Notes: generated from the letters alone by a model not told the origin. A stretch of DNA of 64,000 nt from Bilabrum cf. latius (GCA_965178125.1 OZ237753.1:186001-250000); one strand, 5' to 3'; positions 11,501-25,900 are shown, counted from the stretch's first letter. Made by a program: numbers and translations.

Positions 11501-12521
11501 AAAGCTCCCCGCGAACCTTCTCTAGCTCATCCTCGATCAGCTGCTTTCGCCTCATCGCGTCGTCCGCGTCTGCCTTGAGCTGCCTGCACATCTGCTGTGC
11601 CCTAAGAAACGTGTCCCTGATCGCGCTGTCGTGGATCTTCGCGTGTTCCCTGACGGCGTTGATCCGCTCCATCGTGTTTCCGATGACGCCGGCCAGGCAC
11701 TCTCGCTTGACCTTCTCGTTGGTCGTCTGGTGCCTTCCCACCAACTTGCACACGGCGCGATTCACACTGATCGGGTTGATGAAGTGCTCGAGCTCTGAAT
11801 CGCCGTACTTGCGGTTGAAAACTGAGGCAAGAGCGTCTTCCACCATGTCGGTGGCCAGCGGCATCTGGGGAATGCCGTGGTGGCCGCCTTCTGCCTCATC
11901 CTCCTCCATCTCGTCCTCATCCTCGTCGTCGCAGTCCTCGTCAGCTACCTAACCGGGCAGTGCGGGCGGAGCCACGGCCCCACGAGCGCGGCGACCGCGC
12001 CTAGATGCAGCTGCAGAAGATGATGATGCAGCGGCAGCTTTGCTTCGTGTGGCGCGGCCGGTACGCTTGGCCGGTGGCTACGCTGCAGTGGCTCGTCCGG
12101 GTCTAGCCGTCTTCCTGCCGCCGCGTGTCTTCGGAGAGCGGAGCGACGCGATTTCGTGACGACGTGACTTCATTGTCTGAGACAGTCCCGATCCATTTGA
12201 AGCGCTAGATGCCGCCGCATGTCGCCTGGTCGCTCCTCCCGTAGCTTTCGACGCAGATCGAGCCGAGCCGGCTGTCTTCTTCGCCGAGGAAGCCGAGCGC
12301 AGCTGGCGACGCTTCAAGGTTGCTCGTTCAGCTGCTTTCATTGATCTTTCAACTGAATCAGTGCTGCCCTCCTTGCGATGGCGCTTCATGTCAACGTTGG
12401 AATCGGCCTCTGCCAACGAGCGCTTCTCGCCCAGCTTCGGTTCACTTGCACTCGACTCATCGTCAATAGCAACGGGCTATCGTTTTGGAATAGGAATACC
12501 AGTACTTCCTGGTAGAGCCAT
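8562..12521 (-). CDS. Kinesin-14-type motor protein with C-terminal motor domain
   Basis: Microtubule motor of 1,319 residues without introns, from ATG 12521-12519 to TGA 8564-8562. The N-terminal about 210 residues are basic then acidic and low in complexity. A long coiled coil rich in Glu, Ala, Lys and Gln covers about residues 300-770. The motor domain follows the neck (QDLRGSIRVVARIRPML, near residue 776). It has the P-loop GQTGSGKTHTM near 919, switch I NEHSSRSHS near 1060 and switch II DLAGSERL near 1092. A motor placed C-terminal to the coiled coil, joined by this neck, is diagnostic of minus-end-directed kinesin-14. A Gly/Arg/Ser-rich tail of about 120 residues follows the motor. TAGs at 12477, 12078, 11949, 10470 and 8766 are read as Gln; the one at 10470 lies inside the coiled coil. 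Confidence 0.93.
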
Positions 12522-12685
12522 GCTAAGATGGGGTGGACCAGTATGCTACCACCGGAGTTTTCCGTGGTTTCCGACCAACGGACGGATGCATTGAAACCAG
12601 ATTCAGCTAGTTCAAAGTACACATTACAGATAAAACGTGACGAGTGGAAATACTCAATTCAACATTTGTCCTCTGTGCGCCTTTA
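12522..12685. promoter_or_regulatory. Short divergent promoter region between kinesin-14 and CPSF1
   Basis: Only 164 bases separate the start codons of two divergent genes, so this span should hold both core promoters and 5' UTRs. I see no recognisable core element. Confidence 0.5.
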
Positions 12686-15600
12686 ATGGTGCACCCATTG
12701 GTGCATAGCTTCTTTCCTGGGTAGAATATTGTACATTCAACGTTTGCACGGCTGCACTCAGACGAATGGAGCCTGATAGTCGCGAGAGTCGGTGTCTTAG
12801 AGGTGTACGATCTAGTTCGTCACAACGTGAGCTACATCCTCAGCTGTGCACCGTATGCTCTTCATGAAATTATAAATTATGCATCTTTATTTGTCAACTT
12901 GTTCCTGTCCGCAGAAATTCGGGAAGGTGGCATCGCTACGACTCGTGTCCAGCCTACCAATCGTTGAGGCCCCTACGGATTTGCAACGATTACCAGTCCG
13001 AGGACGTCCAGCCCGGGCACTTACGCGCGCCCCAAAAGTGGACCTATTGCTTGTATCGTACAGAGATGCCCGGGTAGCCATCCTTGCCTTTGACCCGTTT
13101 TCGTGCCGGATTGTGACTGCAGCAACGCTTGGATTGATGGCCCTCGCAAAGTAGGCTTTGGCTGAGAAGGAAGCCGGCAGCGCAGCAGGTGGGCTATATG
13201 TTCCATCAAGACAGCTGGGCTACTCTGGCACGGGGCGCGTCTCGATGGACCCTCGCGGCAGGTGCATCGCGACCACGGTGGCGGACAACTGCCTAGTTCT
13301 CGTCCCGCTGCGCGGCGGCAGGGGCACTCTGTCCTCCATGCTGGACCTCGACGAGGATGGAACGGAGCTGACAGGGACGGCCACCGCCCCTGCCTCCTCC
13401 TCCTCTTCTTCTTCTTCCGCGTCTTCCTCGTCATCCACCTCCTCCTCCTCGTTGCAAGCGAGCGGTGCTGTGGGGCTGGGCAAGGGCACATGGCAAGGGT
13501 TTGAGGGGCCAGGGGCGGCAGACAGGTGCATCGGGACAGTTGGAGATGGGGATCGCAGCGAGTCGAATGGAACGCGCGGCAGAAAGAGGCGGAGGGCCGC
13601 GATGACCGGCGACAGCAACGGCGATGGCAGCGGCACCAGTGGCCCATTGCAAGCCCTGGCTGCCAACAGGCTAGGACTGGTCGTGAAGGAGCGAAGCAAA
13701 CGAGGGAATCTACCGCAGCATGTGCTCGCCCCACCGAGCGCGCTCAGTGATGACGTTATCGCAGCACTTGCTCGACCCCCGCTGGTCGCACGAATACCGA
13801 CGGTCTTGCGAGGTTGCACCGGTCCTGTGGTTGACATGTGCTTCTTGGCAGGATACGTGCACCCCACCGTGCTGGTGCTGCTTGACGGGCCGGTCGGGCC
13901 TCAGGGGCCGGCGAGGATCACTGCATACCGCGCTAATAGGCTAGTTGCAGCTCTGCAGCTCTCAGGGTATGGCCCTACCTAGGGGCTGTCGATGCTGTGG
14001 CAGGTTGATGGGCTGCCTCACGACGCAATGAGGGTGGCGGCTTGTCCCCAGGGTGGAGCCCTCGTGATTTCTTCCAGTTCCGTGGCGTTCGTCTCCGACT
14101 CTCGGAAGTGCGCCGCCGCGGTGAATGGCCACGGGCAGGCGTTGCTTGACGCGGGTCGCATACCGACGGACACGGCCTCTTCACGACTTGCCGTCGCGAT
14201 CGAAGCTCCTAGGTTCGAGTGGATTTCGCCGACACAGATGCTGTTAGGTACCCGTAGGGGCGACGGCCTCCTCGTGAGGCTAGACACGGACGGCCCCGCC
14301 CGCGTGAATGGCATCTCAATGCGCCGAGCGGGCATTATCGCCTCTGCGCCGTCGTGCCTCTGCTCCCTTTGGGACGAGGGCGTCGCGTTTTACGGCAGTG
14401 CGGTGGGGGACAGCTATCTGCTGCGGCTGGAAGGCAAGACAGAGGACGGGGGAGCGGACACTGGGGCTGAGGCGCCCGCGCAGGGTGCGGTTTTGCAAGA
14501 AGCCTCGAGTGGTGTGGGAGGCGTGCCTGGGCTGGGTGGACCAGCCAGTGGTGCCGGTGCCGGTGCCGGTGCAGAGGACGAGGACGAGGACGCATTCCTG
14601 TTTGCCAAATCCGGCAGTGCAGGTAGAGATGTGGGTACTTCGCAAAAGCAGGGTGCCGGAGGAGGCAGTGCCGCGACCGATGCCTTGTCTGTGTCTGTCC
14701 TGTCGACGCTGCCGGGGGTGGGACCCATCACGAGCGCTGGACTGTCGCTGGTGCAGCGCAATGCGAGCTCTGAAGACAGCCTGGCAAGGCAGCCCCGGTA
14801 GCGACAGATCGTGGCTAGTGCTGGGTACGGCAGGGGTGGCGCGCTCATCCAGGTGAGGCAAGGGCTGGACCTGAGGCATGAGGTAACGCTGGACATGGCG
14901 GGCGTGGCAGGGATGTGGACGGTGCAGGTAAGCAAGTCGTTTCGAAACCGGTCTAAAGATAGCACCAAAGGTGCAGCAGCCTCGAGCGGGGTGAGCACTG
15001 AAACAAGTGGCAGCGGGGGCGATGGAGATTCCAAGCAGCAGGCCAGCGGTGCCGGTCAGGCCGCGGATGAGGAAGGCAGCGACGGAGAGGACGAGGATGA
15101 AGATGAAGAAGATGATTTCATGCTCATGTCGATGCCACTACAGCACAAGACTCGCGTTCTCGATCTCAGCCAAGAGGAAGGCCTGTCCGAGGTGGGCCAG
15201 GAGCAGTCCCCCTTCGCACACGGCAGGCGCACTCTGGCGGCTGGCGTGCTAGCCGGGGGTGACGTTGCCGTGCAGGTGGTGCCCGATGGCCTAAGGGTCG
15301 CGTGGGGCATGGCGGCTAGCTGCAGAGCAAGCCTGCTGCCCGAAGCCGTGTCGGGTGCTGTGAAGAAAGCTGGGGCCTCGTCTACGGGTGCTAGTGGCAG
15401 CTCACCCGCGGGTTTCGTGAGAGCTGATGTCCAGGCTGACACGGCCACCCTTCTAGATAGCACTGGCTCTTGGCACGTTCTCCGATGTTTGTGTGCCGAA
15501 ACCGCCACGTCTATCGATGCCGGGACCCCGGAGTGGGAGTCCGTAAGCCTTGGCGATGTCCCTGCAGCCGTCCTAGGTGCGCTCTCGGCGTCTCCATGCT

Positions 15601-18600
15601 TCAAGGCAGGAGCTCGCACACTGGACGCACGTGGTGACTCTGATGACGAATCCGAGGATGATAGCATCTCGGCTTTGTCTCCGGATCGGGTTTTGCAGGT
15701 TAGGTCTGGCAACGTTGCAGTATTCCTTGGCGTTTGGTCCATCCGGAAGCACGCAGCATCGGTGGTCGCTAGCGGCTGCCTGTCTTTGCGAGCGTACGAC
15801 GATGAAAGTGGGGCCGTTGCGCGCGCCCTTACTCGGGACCCAGCTGAGGCAGCGCGTCGGCTGCACGCCAACCGCACTGCAGGTGCAGCCAGCCAGTCAA
15901 AGGCGGGGGGCACACAGCAGTTTGACGCAGATGCTAGCCTTGCAAAGCAGCTGGCAGGTGCGTCCGATCATGCAACTGGTTCCAATATTGCGTTACCGGG
16001 CCTGGATGCTGCGGACTCGTCGGCTGCTCCGGCATCGGCTCCATCTGTAGCCCCTGGACTGCCTGGCTTGGACGGTCCAACGGACGGCGAGAGAGGATCT
16101 ACGTCCACCGATGGGGTACTTCCAGGGCTGGATGCTGGTGGAGCCTTTGGGACCTCGAGCGCATCCCAGCCAGCTGTATCCAGCTAGGCTCCTCAGGCCG
16201 GCCGCAAGCGAGGCAGGGAAGAAATAGAGGGTCGTTCAGGCCCAAACGGTGGTGCCATGGGAGGTGATGCCGCCAGCAACGGCGACAGCTCAACACTTCG
16301 GTCGTACGGATTAGAGGGCGGGACGCTGCTCATGGCTGGATGCGCGGATGGTTCCTTGAGCATCTTGGATGCTCGCACGCTGGTTCTGCTGGGCCGATTC
16401 GATCAGGCCGCGGCACTGCCACACGTTCTAGCCACAAATACCGCATTCGATCCGGCGCTTGCAGCTCCCGGCCAGCATACCCCAGTAGCTGTTCCAACCC
16501 CGGTGCTTGACAGAGACGGAAACATCGACCGAGACCTCCTGCTGCCCCCGCTGGACGACGCGCTCCTGGTCGAAGTGCCCGACTCGATTGTCAGCGCGGA
16601 CGTTGGACGAGCCGGGGAGTTGGCAGAGGGTAGTTCAGACGACGGGGAGGAAGATGATGAAGACGACGAGGCTGGGGCCAAATCTGTGTTCCTGGTTCTA
16701 TTTAGTGGTGGATGCGATGTAGGTGCGTATCGGCTCTGCGGAGTGGCACCGTCAGCGGAAAGACTCGAAGCGCAGGCCAGTGGTGGACACTTCCCGGTCG
16801 TTGATCCGCATGTGACCAATGCCGTCCTGCAGCGAAGCAGAGCAGCCTGTACCGGAGAGTCGTTCCAGCCGTGGGTTGATCGCTCCACTGTATCTGCTGG
16901 GGTCGGTGGAGGGACGGCTGCCAGCCCAATCGTTCCAACGGGCCGTGAGATCACGTCATCATCTGGCCCTGGGACTGATATCGTTGCGCCTGACTGCGTG
17001 TGTGGTGCAGTGGCCAGGCACGACCTCGGCTCCGTACCGCGCTTTGTGCGAAGCACCGCGTGCTCCACTCGCCCTGTCTCAGACGAGTCCGCGCGTGCAC
17101 GGGCGAGGAATCGCGCTATGCAGATGGCCGAATACCTGTGCTCTCTTGCTGCATGCCAGCAATCGTCCAGCTCCATTCGTAGTGGTCGGCTGTCTCTGGC
17201 TCGAGGCACCGGCGACGAGGATGACGATGGCACAGCAGCGCTCGAGGGTGCCATGGGTGGAAGCACCGAAGCCGAAGCGAGAGGTTAGCAGCCAGATGGC
17301 CAGGCATCGATGGAAGAGCTTGAAGGACAGAGCAGGGCAGACGCTGTTGCAGGTGCACAAACTACCGCAGGCAAGCTTGAGCCTCCCTCTGTGCTCAGCC
17401 TCTTGGAGCCGGGGCCGTGGCCACGGATCCAGCCCATGCATGATGCAGGGGGCTGGAGCGGAGCGACTGTGCTAACAGCGAGGCCTGTGTCAGTGGTGAG
17501 CTCGAGAGGTGCGCCTGTCGTGACACCGCTGAGACCCCCTCCCTGCCTTCCAGAAACAATGCAGCCGGCCGCATTCGCCAAGGCAGCATCTGCGGCTGCT
17601 TCATCTGGCGGTAGTGTCAATTCGAGCAGCATGGTCGGATATGGCCACCGCCACGGCAGGCACGGACGCAAGAGAACCTCGCTCGTAGTAACAGACACAA
17701 ATGACGAAACGCAACCCAGTGGCAAGACTGCAAGCGCAGGCAGCGACTCCACAGACCGCCTGGCTGCGCCTTTGCCTGGGCTCCAGGCAAAGGCTTTGGA
17801 TTCCTTCGGCGCTGCAGACGGATTGTTGTTGTCAGGTTCGCTGCCCAACGTACCGATGGATCCGCGCGATGCCGCGAAGAAAGCGGTGGCGTCCTGGGGA
17901 CAGCTACCTGTGGACATGCTGCCAGACGCAGCAGTCACACGCACGCAGCCCTGGCCCATCCTGTGCATCACGCGCGTGTCTTCACCGCACTTGCCCGATG
18001 GCATCGCCGTTAGCTTTAACCACAGCCCCGTGGTTGCGCTCTCGACGCCCATTCAGCGGGATGACGTGCCCCCAGCGCAGGCGGATGATTCTGCCGGCGT
18101 GCTGGCGGACCGGCAGTCCCACGAGGACGGTGGTGGGTGGTTCGTCGCCTCTGGCAGCCCTTGCCTTTTGCGGCGGCGCCCGGCTAGGTGCACGGTTCGC
18201 TTCGTAGTCCCACTCAAGCGTTCGGAGCTTGTGGGTGACCCTGCCACGCAGCCGCCGTTGCCGCCGGGTATGCACCCTCAGTTGGCCATCGCCACGGCGC
18301 AGCGGTCCACTCGTCACCTTGTCCCAGTGCTTGTTGCCATACTTGAAGACGAGTCCCCAAGGGAATCTGGCCCTGCGGAGGAGGAGGAAGAGGAGCAGAG
18401 GATCGCATCTCTCGGTCCAGAGTACCGCCAACGCGATGAGGGGCCTCACAGGGAGGCTCTGCCTGTGCCTGAGGAGCAGCTGGCGCAGCCTGCGGTAGTG
18501 CAGCAGCGGATTGTCTTGCTCATGGGCAGCCGAATGGAAGAGGTGCAGGCGATTCCCCTCCGCAAGCACGAGCGCGTGCTTTGCTGCAAGGAGCTTGGGT

Positions 18601-19727
18601 TTCCCTTCGCTCCTGGCGGTCCGGAAGATTCTGTGCTCGGGGTGGGCACTGGAATGCTCACCCCGCGAGCTTCCGAGGAGACTCCAAGGGGCCGCCTGCT
18701 TCTCTTCAGGATCTCGTACCCGCCCGTGCCTGCCAAAGACGAAGCTGCGTAGGCTGCCAGCAGCAAGGGCGCCTTGCGTACTCCTTCACTGCAACTGGTC
18801 GCACAGCAAGAGGTGGGCGGCCACGTCACGGCCTTGTCCGACGTCATGAAGCAGCACCCGCCGAGCCCGCAGATGCCGCGGCCGCTCCCGCCCTCGTACT
18901 ACGTAGTGGCACACGCCGCAGCAGAGATCATCACGTTCTAGTGGCTGTTCGGAAAGGGCGTGAAGCAGATGGACCGGAGGGCCATGCGCTGGAAAGCCAG
19001 CGACATCGTCAACCTGAAGCCAAAGTCCTTTCTTCTGCTCGCCGACGGCAGGCAGTCCATTGCATTCGCAGACCTGCGAGCCTCAGTTGATCCTGCCACT
19101 GGGTCCGTGGCATCCGCGTACGTGCACATGGTCGCCTCCGACACGGAACAGGTGCAGTGCACTGCAGCGGGATACCTCGCCTTCGGCTCGGCTCTTCGGA
19201 TGGTGGCCTTCGACTGCGAGGGCAACGTGAGCGTGGCCAGGTACTCTCCTTCTTAGATGAAGACGGTCCTTTTCCGCGCTAAAGACGGCAGGCTGGCAGG
19301 GACGGTGCGCGGGGCGACTGCGATCGAGCCGCTCCCAGTGTACGGAGCACGGCTGCTGTCTCCGGCCGCTGCCATCCAGGGGAAGAAGCAGAGGATGGGC
19401 TTGCTTCTGCCCACATCTACCGGTGGATTGAGCGCCATGGTGGCAGTGGATCCGTCCGAGCAGTCGAGACTGCAGGTGCTGCAGGCCCTCCTGAGGCAGG
19501 CCTTGCCCGCTGCGGCGGGAGGCAACAAGGAGGCAGCCATGTAGGCGCGTGTGACGTACCGCCCCGGCATGCCCACCCACGGGGGCCTCCTGGATGGGCG
19601 CGAGCTCTGGAGGCTCGCTGGGCTGCCGGGCCCCACAAGGCAGGACATGTGCCTTGCGCTCGGCACGACGGAGCATCGCGTGCTGGGCAATTTGCAAGAC
19701 CTCGAGGCGGCGTTGGGATTGTTTTGA
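12686..19727 (+). CDS. CPSF1: CPSF1 (CPSF160), cleavage and polyadenylation specificity factor
   Basis: Large triple-beta-propeller scaffold of the complex that recognises the poly(A) signal and processes mRNA 3' ends in the nucleus. Exon 1 is 12686-12826 and exon 2 12915-19727, with an 88-base intron (GTGAGC...CGCAG), giving 2,317 residues. Family features: an N terminus with LIVARVGVLEVYDLV, then VDLLLVSYRDARVAILAFDP, VSMDPRGRCIATTVADN and VVDMCFLAGYVHPTVLVLL. The C-terminal CPSF_A domain ends LLDGRELWRLAGL then ALGTTEHRVLGNL, close to the CPSF1 rather than the DDB1 or SF3B3 tail. It is far longer than the roughly 1,400-residue animal protein because of acidic, Ser/Gly- and Ala-rich insertions (about 13,380-13,660, 14,450-14,680, 14,940-15,120 and 15,900-16,250). 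Ten TAGs are read as Gln (12722, 13152, 13980, 14799, 16185, 17286, 18750, 18939, 19254, 19542). Confidence 0.92.
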
Positions 19728-19929
19728 ATCGTTCTGGTGTGCACAGGCATATTTTGTTTGGGTTGACTGCAAACGTGGCACCGCGCCGAATTTGCTTGGG
19801 TCATGGGCCAATTGGGCCATGGTGATCCGATGGTGATCCTCAATTCGCACGTCTCTTTGCAAATTCAGACTGATGTGCCACAGCGTTTCGTCACCAGATT
19901 CTGGGGTAGCTCAGCCACAATCTACTTGC

Positions 19930-22900
19930 ATGGCGACGTCAATACGATATTCTGCCGCCATCTTAATCTTCGGTCTATGTCTGATCGATCACAGTTTTGC
20001 GAGCGCAGCTTAGACACAAGTTGAGGTCCTGAAGTAGGTCGATTGGCAAGCCAGCCGCACATCGCTTGCTTCTGGCACAGCTCTGGGCGGGATGGAAGAC
20101 CTCGACCAAAACGGGATTCCAGAAGTCGTATTTCAAGTGCACAGGGCGGCAACGAACGAAAGTCATATCGGTGTAGTCGCTCTGAGCAGCCGGTTCAATT
20201 TGCAACCTGCAGACGCGAGCGCTGGCGGTGCCCACGCAATCGCATCCCCTGGCGCGACTCTCCTCGACGAATATGCCAGTTCCGGCGATATTGATGGTGA
20301 CGATATTCCAGACCTGTTCGTGATGAGGGCAAACTCAAGCTCCCTCGCAGTTCTGCTGCTCTCGCGCTCCGGCCATGTGAAGGAGGAGTTCATTTACAAC
20401 TCTAGCGGGCTTGCTGGCTGCTACCTCCCGATAAATATCGGTGATCTTGATGGAAATGGCGTCAATGATGCAGTGATTGCGTGCAGGCAAAGCAAGGCGT
20501 TCTGGGTCCAGCTATTGAACGCGGATGGCAGCTCAGTGGGCCGCACCAACATCAACTCGACCGACCTCGGGCTAGAGTCCACGACAGCAAGTAGGTTTGG
20601 GGAGTATGGATTTGGCATGGGAGACTTAAACAAGGGCGGGAGATCATGGCTAGCGATGCCAGATTCTGTCCCCAAGAGTGATCAGCAGCACATCCATCTC
20701 GTGCAACTTGATGACTCGGGTGTCCCCGTACAGAGCACCCTCAGGACCATTGACAGACCGGAGACTTACACTGGTGAAATGTTCGGCTCAAACGCTCGAA
20801 ACGCCGGTGACCTGGATGGGGATGGCGTGAACGACATCTACGACGACGGCATGGTACTGCTGATGACAGCAAACGGCACAGTCAAGCAGACTGTGCAAAC
20901 TGGCGGGCGCGCGGCGCGTCCAGGACCTGTCCCTCCTCTTGACATGGATGGTAACGGCGTACCTGACCTCTTTACAGACACTGGCGTCCAGCTGATGGGT
21001 CACGGTGGAGCTGGTCCCCGCACGGTGCGAGGCATTGAGTACTCGAGCTCCGATCTAGCTGACGACGATTTCTCGTGGGTAGCAGAGTCGCAGGCCTACA
21101 CATCGAACGGGACCACGCACGACGTTGCCAGCGCATCTGTTGCCAGGTCCAACCGCACTATCGCCCTGGAGCAGACTGGGTGTGCAGAATCCAGAGCCTA
21201 CGCACCCCTGGGCGCGCTGCGAGGCAACGTCAGCTTCAGCTACGATTACACCCTGTCCAAGACGACGAACTCGTCCGGTGACGCCCGCATCTATCTGGCT
21301 GTTGGAGATAGCATCAATGGGACCGATCTCTTGGCAGAGCAGCGACTCGTCGATGCGGACCCCCCAGGCCAGCAACGGACGAGCACCCTGCGAGCTCAGG
21401 GCCTCAGCGGGCACGAGCAGGCTTGGCTGCTGATTCGATTGCGGGGTATTGATCCCGGGGCTCGCAACGGCAGTGCTGGTTGTTTCACTTCCCACCGTAT
21501 TTTCGATGCAACTGATGCTCCGGTCGACTGCAGCGGTGCCGTTGGCCTGCAGTGCGCATCCAACGAGGGCGCCGAGTCGGCGTCGCTGCAGCTTCAGTTC
21601 GCGCCGTGGAGTCTGCAGACCAGGTACGTGGCGCCCTCACCATCTCCGACTGCCTCGCCGACACCGACTCCAGTGAGAATATATGAACGACTCGTAATTA
21701 AAGGCGCTTCCTTGCTTGTCATGTGCCTAGCTTTCTACTTCTTGCCTCGATCCTTTGTCGCAGTCAGCTACCCCCACCGTGACTCCGAGCGCAAGTCCCT
21801 CCACCACCCCCCAAGCTGAACTTGTGCGGGATACCAATACGGTGGCCCATATTGGAGTCAACTATATCACCACGCACCACGATGCGACCTACTTCGGCTT
21901 CAACCAACAGCGCACTGCCGACCCTGTCCTGCGTCGCATCAAAGCTGAATCTGGCAAGATGGACCTCTTCGACAACTCCTTCATCCGGCTTGGCGAATCT
22001 TCAGAGCCGATCTTTCCCGGGGGACGGCCATACTACGACTATGGGCAGTTCGCAAGGTTGCCTCCTACTGTGACAGCATCGGGAAGGGAGATCACGCTGA
22101 TGGCCATCACGCAACCGGCAAACAACTATCATGTTGGAGCCCTCACCGTCAGTGCGGATAATTCTTCCGAATTTCGCTACAAGACAACCAGTGCAGGCCC
22201 CTCCACCTTTTTGAAGCTCAGTACTTTTATCGCACCTGCTAGGTCTATGGTCGCCTTTGAGGGCCACGACGGGTACGTTCGGGTCGCCGTTGTTGCCCTT
22301 GTCCGTACGGATTGGTACGGCCTTTCGATTGTGGCATTCGACAGTGCCGATGACACTCCCTACAAGGAGCAGATTGTGTTAGACGGGATTGCAAATGAGT
22401 TCAGCATGTTCGTAAGATCCATTGAGAAGAGCGAAGACGGCAAGGGCATCTATGCTGTGGCAGACCGTGACGACTCTAGAACGCTGCTTCGGATCGACTT
22501 CGGTCCTGATGGCACCACAAATATCACTAGTCTCGTCGATTCAAGCTCTTTTCACTACAGTGGACTCATGTGGTTCAGTGGCAAGCTGTACCTGACGCGA
22601 GGGTCCACTTCTTCAGGCTTATTGTACACGTTCGACCCGGACAGCGGGGAGCTTGAGCGCGTGGCTGGGGTGCGGTCGGATGCAGCACTTGCGAGGCCTG
22701 GTTCGATCTGCAACGGAACGCTGTACTACGTGGTGCGTTTTGGTAGTGGATTCGATACTGGTGTATCGATTGGGATGATCAGTTCGTCCCATGAACACTT
22801 GGGTGAGATAGAGATCGACAGCGACGCCAAGCTGGTGCGAGAGACCAACCATCCCATCAGTGCAGAGCAGAGATACTTCGACGCTACCACTGCAATAGGA

Positions 22901-25900
22901 TGCCTTGGTGATACTCTGCTGTTCGGCTACGACGCGGGACAGGGAGCAGGGTGGCAGCTGGCGCGGGCAAACCTGACCGAAACTGGTGGCGTGGCCGTGC
23001 CACTGTTTACGCTCGGTAGAGGCAAGACAGAACCGCAGCAGTTTCGATTCGAAGCAGCTGGTGATGGTTCAAACAAAGCCGAGAATGCGACAGATTCCCT
23101 GCTATTTGTGGCCGATTCCATGTTTGCCGAGGAAACGATATACCGAGTCAGCCTTGCCAAGGATAGCTCGCAGCGCGACACCTTCTCCCTGCAAGAGGTC
23201 GCCGTGGAAGACGCGCACAAGCTTAACACACAGGATTCGCAGCCGCGATTTCTGCAATCCGCATCTGACGGCAGCATGTTCGTTGCGTACCTCGATTCGA
23301 GCAGCTCGATGAGTCGCAGTGAGATTGGGCGGTTCAGACCAGACGGATCGTACGAGACGCTCGACCAGACGCCACAACTCGGCAGTATTGTTCCATCGAT
23401 GGGATACTGGATAGCTGTGAACAGCAGCACATCCATGGCTACAGGGGATGATTCCATCTACTTCTACACCGCCACCAAGCAGCTTGTTCAATTGCATGTC
23501 AACGGGACCACGGTGGACCTCTCCCCGGCTCTGGAGCGCAGCGGGTTTCAACCACAGACTGTGGTGAGCATTGCGATACAAGATGGTGTGCTACTGCTGA
23601 GTGCGGAACAAACGCAAGGTCGATATAGAGTTCCATTGCTCAGACTAGCTGATGGTACATTCATGGCGCTCTAGCAGGAGAAATCCTATGACGCTGACCT
23701 GGCTGGAGCTGTCCCGGCGGGGGACGGAACTGGCGACCTATTCGTGCAGGTCTACGCCGGGAGAGTCGCTTCCACGGAGCAGCATTCTCTCTTGCGCGTG
23801 AACGTTGTCACCGGTGACGCACACAGCGTGTACTCCGAAACGTACAGGATTCGCGTGGAAGACTACCGCAGGAACTATGCTCTTGCGCGTCACAACGGTC
23901 TAGTGGTGACGTGCTCCGGACAGGGTTCAGACGATCCACAATCGGCTGTCACTGGTTTAAGTACGCACGATCCGTACTCGGGCTCTTCCGGCTATGTGCC
24001 CTACCACAACATTGACAGAGACGGCCTGTACGTGCTTGACTCGCTCACTCCCACGGACTCGCACCTCTTTATGCTGGGAGTCGATCAAAGAGCCGGGGGT
24101 GATAAGCTCCTATTCTGGAACGTGACGGCCGGTGCGGTGCAGGAGTATTACTCGTTTCCCCCTCTCCAGGTAGTGCCGGGCGAGGCTGCAACAATGTCCG
24201 GCTTGTCCTACTCGAGCGTTTCGGGCTTGCTGTCGTTCTGCTACGACGCCTCACCTGAAGACAGCCCGGGGCCGTTGCTGCATTCCATCGACGTGCACAG
24301 CGGATCGCTTTTTGTTGCTCGCAACGTAGAATGCATGCACAGGGAGTCCTCTGGTGACTTTGAGATGACTGGCGCGACCCACAGGCTGTCTATTTCCAGC
24401 AACGCTGCCGGAGAGATTTTCTTCGCCGGTTAGACTGTAAAGACTGGGACTGAGATATTTTCCATTCCATGGGGCGCATCGTATCGCGCGATTCCAAGGA
24501 TGAGCAGCAGCCCTGCCCCTGCCGTTTCGCCCTCTGCTTCGACCTCGCCATCAGCAAGCGCTACGTCAAGCTCAAGCCCCAGTGCGAGCAGCTCTAGCAA
24601 TGGAGCTTTGCAGTCACCCTCTCCCAGTCCCACTGCATCTTCAACCATGCTTGCTAGCGAGTCTCCATTGCCGCCAGCGCGCAGCCCGGAGAGCAGCCCT
24701 TCGGCAGGACAGAGCCCAATGCCTTCGGGGCTGGCAGGGTGCGACCTGGATCCGTGCGGGGAGGGCCTGTGCATTGATCTTGAGGACGGCTCCGTGCCGT
24801 CGTACACGTGCCAGTGCAGCAGCGGGTGGCTCAAGGATAGCCAAGGTGCGTGCACTGTGCGGCAGCCGGAAAACCCGTGCGAGGAGGCGGAATGCGGCCG
24901 CGGCGAGTGCGTCGAGAACGATAGAGCGCCCAAGGGATTCTTCTGCGAGTGCGAGGACGGCTGGAGGTTGGACGAGCAGGGCAACTGCTTGGCACAGACT
25001 ACCTCGTGCGAGCCCAACCCGTGTCGCAACGATGGTCGGTGCATCGCGGGTGATGATGGTCCTGGCAGCTTCCAATGCGAGTGTCCCGATGGGTTCCTCG
25101 GGGATCGCTGCCAGCAGGTCGAGGTACGCGGCCCCTGCGCGCAGGAAGACCCGTGCGGCGATGGGGCATGCGTGGAGGATGCGGAATCGAGCAGCGGCTT
25201 CTCATGCAGCTGCTATCCGGGTTTCTCCCGCGATGCCAGCGGGGAGTGCCGCGTGCCTGTCAAGAACCAAGGCGAAGCGAGTTGCTTCGACGGAGAGTTG
25301 AACGGCCAAGAGACGGGAATCGACTGCGGTGCCGCGGTGCCGAGCGGCGATTTCGAGTGCCCGCTGTGCGGTGCAGGATTCGGATGCGAATCATCGGACA
25401 ACTGTGAGGAGGGGCTAGTATGCAGAAACCGCACACTGTCCTGCGGCCCCGCGACTCAACCCCCAGGCGTGTACCTGCAGCTGCAAGGCCTGGAGATTCG
25501 CGGGGTGTCCCCCGTGCAATTTCGTGAGGTACTGGAAGTTCCTTTCACAGCCAAGATGGCGGAGCGCACTGGCGCTGCGGATGTCACGATCGACCGCGTC
25601 GCCGCAGGTTCTTCTCCAGGCAGTGCTAGACGAGGGCTTGGTGGCTTCCAACAGCACGGTGCCGGTGCACGTTCCACGCAAGCCTCTACTGTGGCGGTGG
25701 AGATCGACTTCACACTGCAATTTGAACCGGCGGCTATCTCCTTCGAGGTTGAGAGAGCAACAAGGGCATACATCAGCAGCGACCCAAACAATGGAGGCAA
25801 CGGCCTTCTGGAAGATCTTCAGGCCGCAGTGCCGGCACTGGCGACCGAGCTGGAGCTCGCAGCTGGCGGCGTGCGGGTGCAATCGGAGGTGCTCGCAGAA

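Noticed and set aside
20092-21819. FG-GAP protein ending at TGA 21817 as a separate gene
   Set aside because: The last about 50 codons coincide with a GTGAGA...TCGCAG intron whose removal joins it in phase to the downstream frame.
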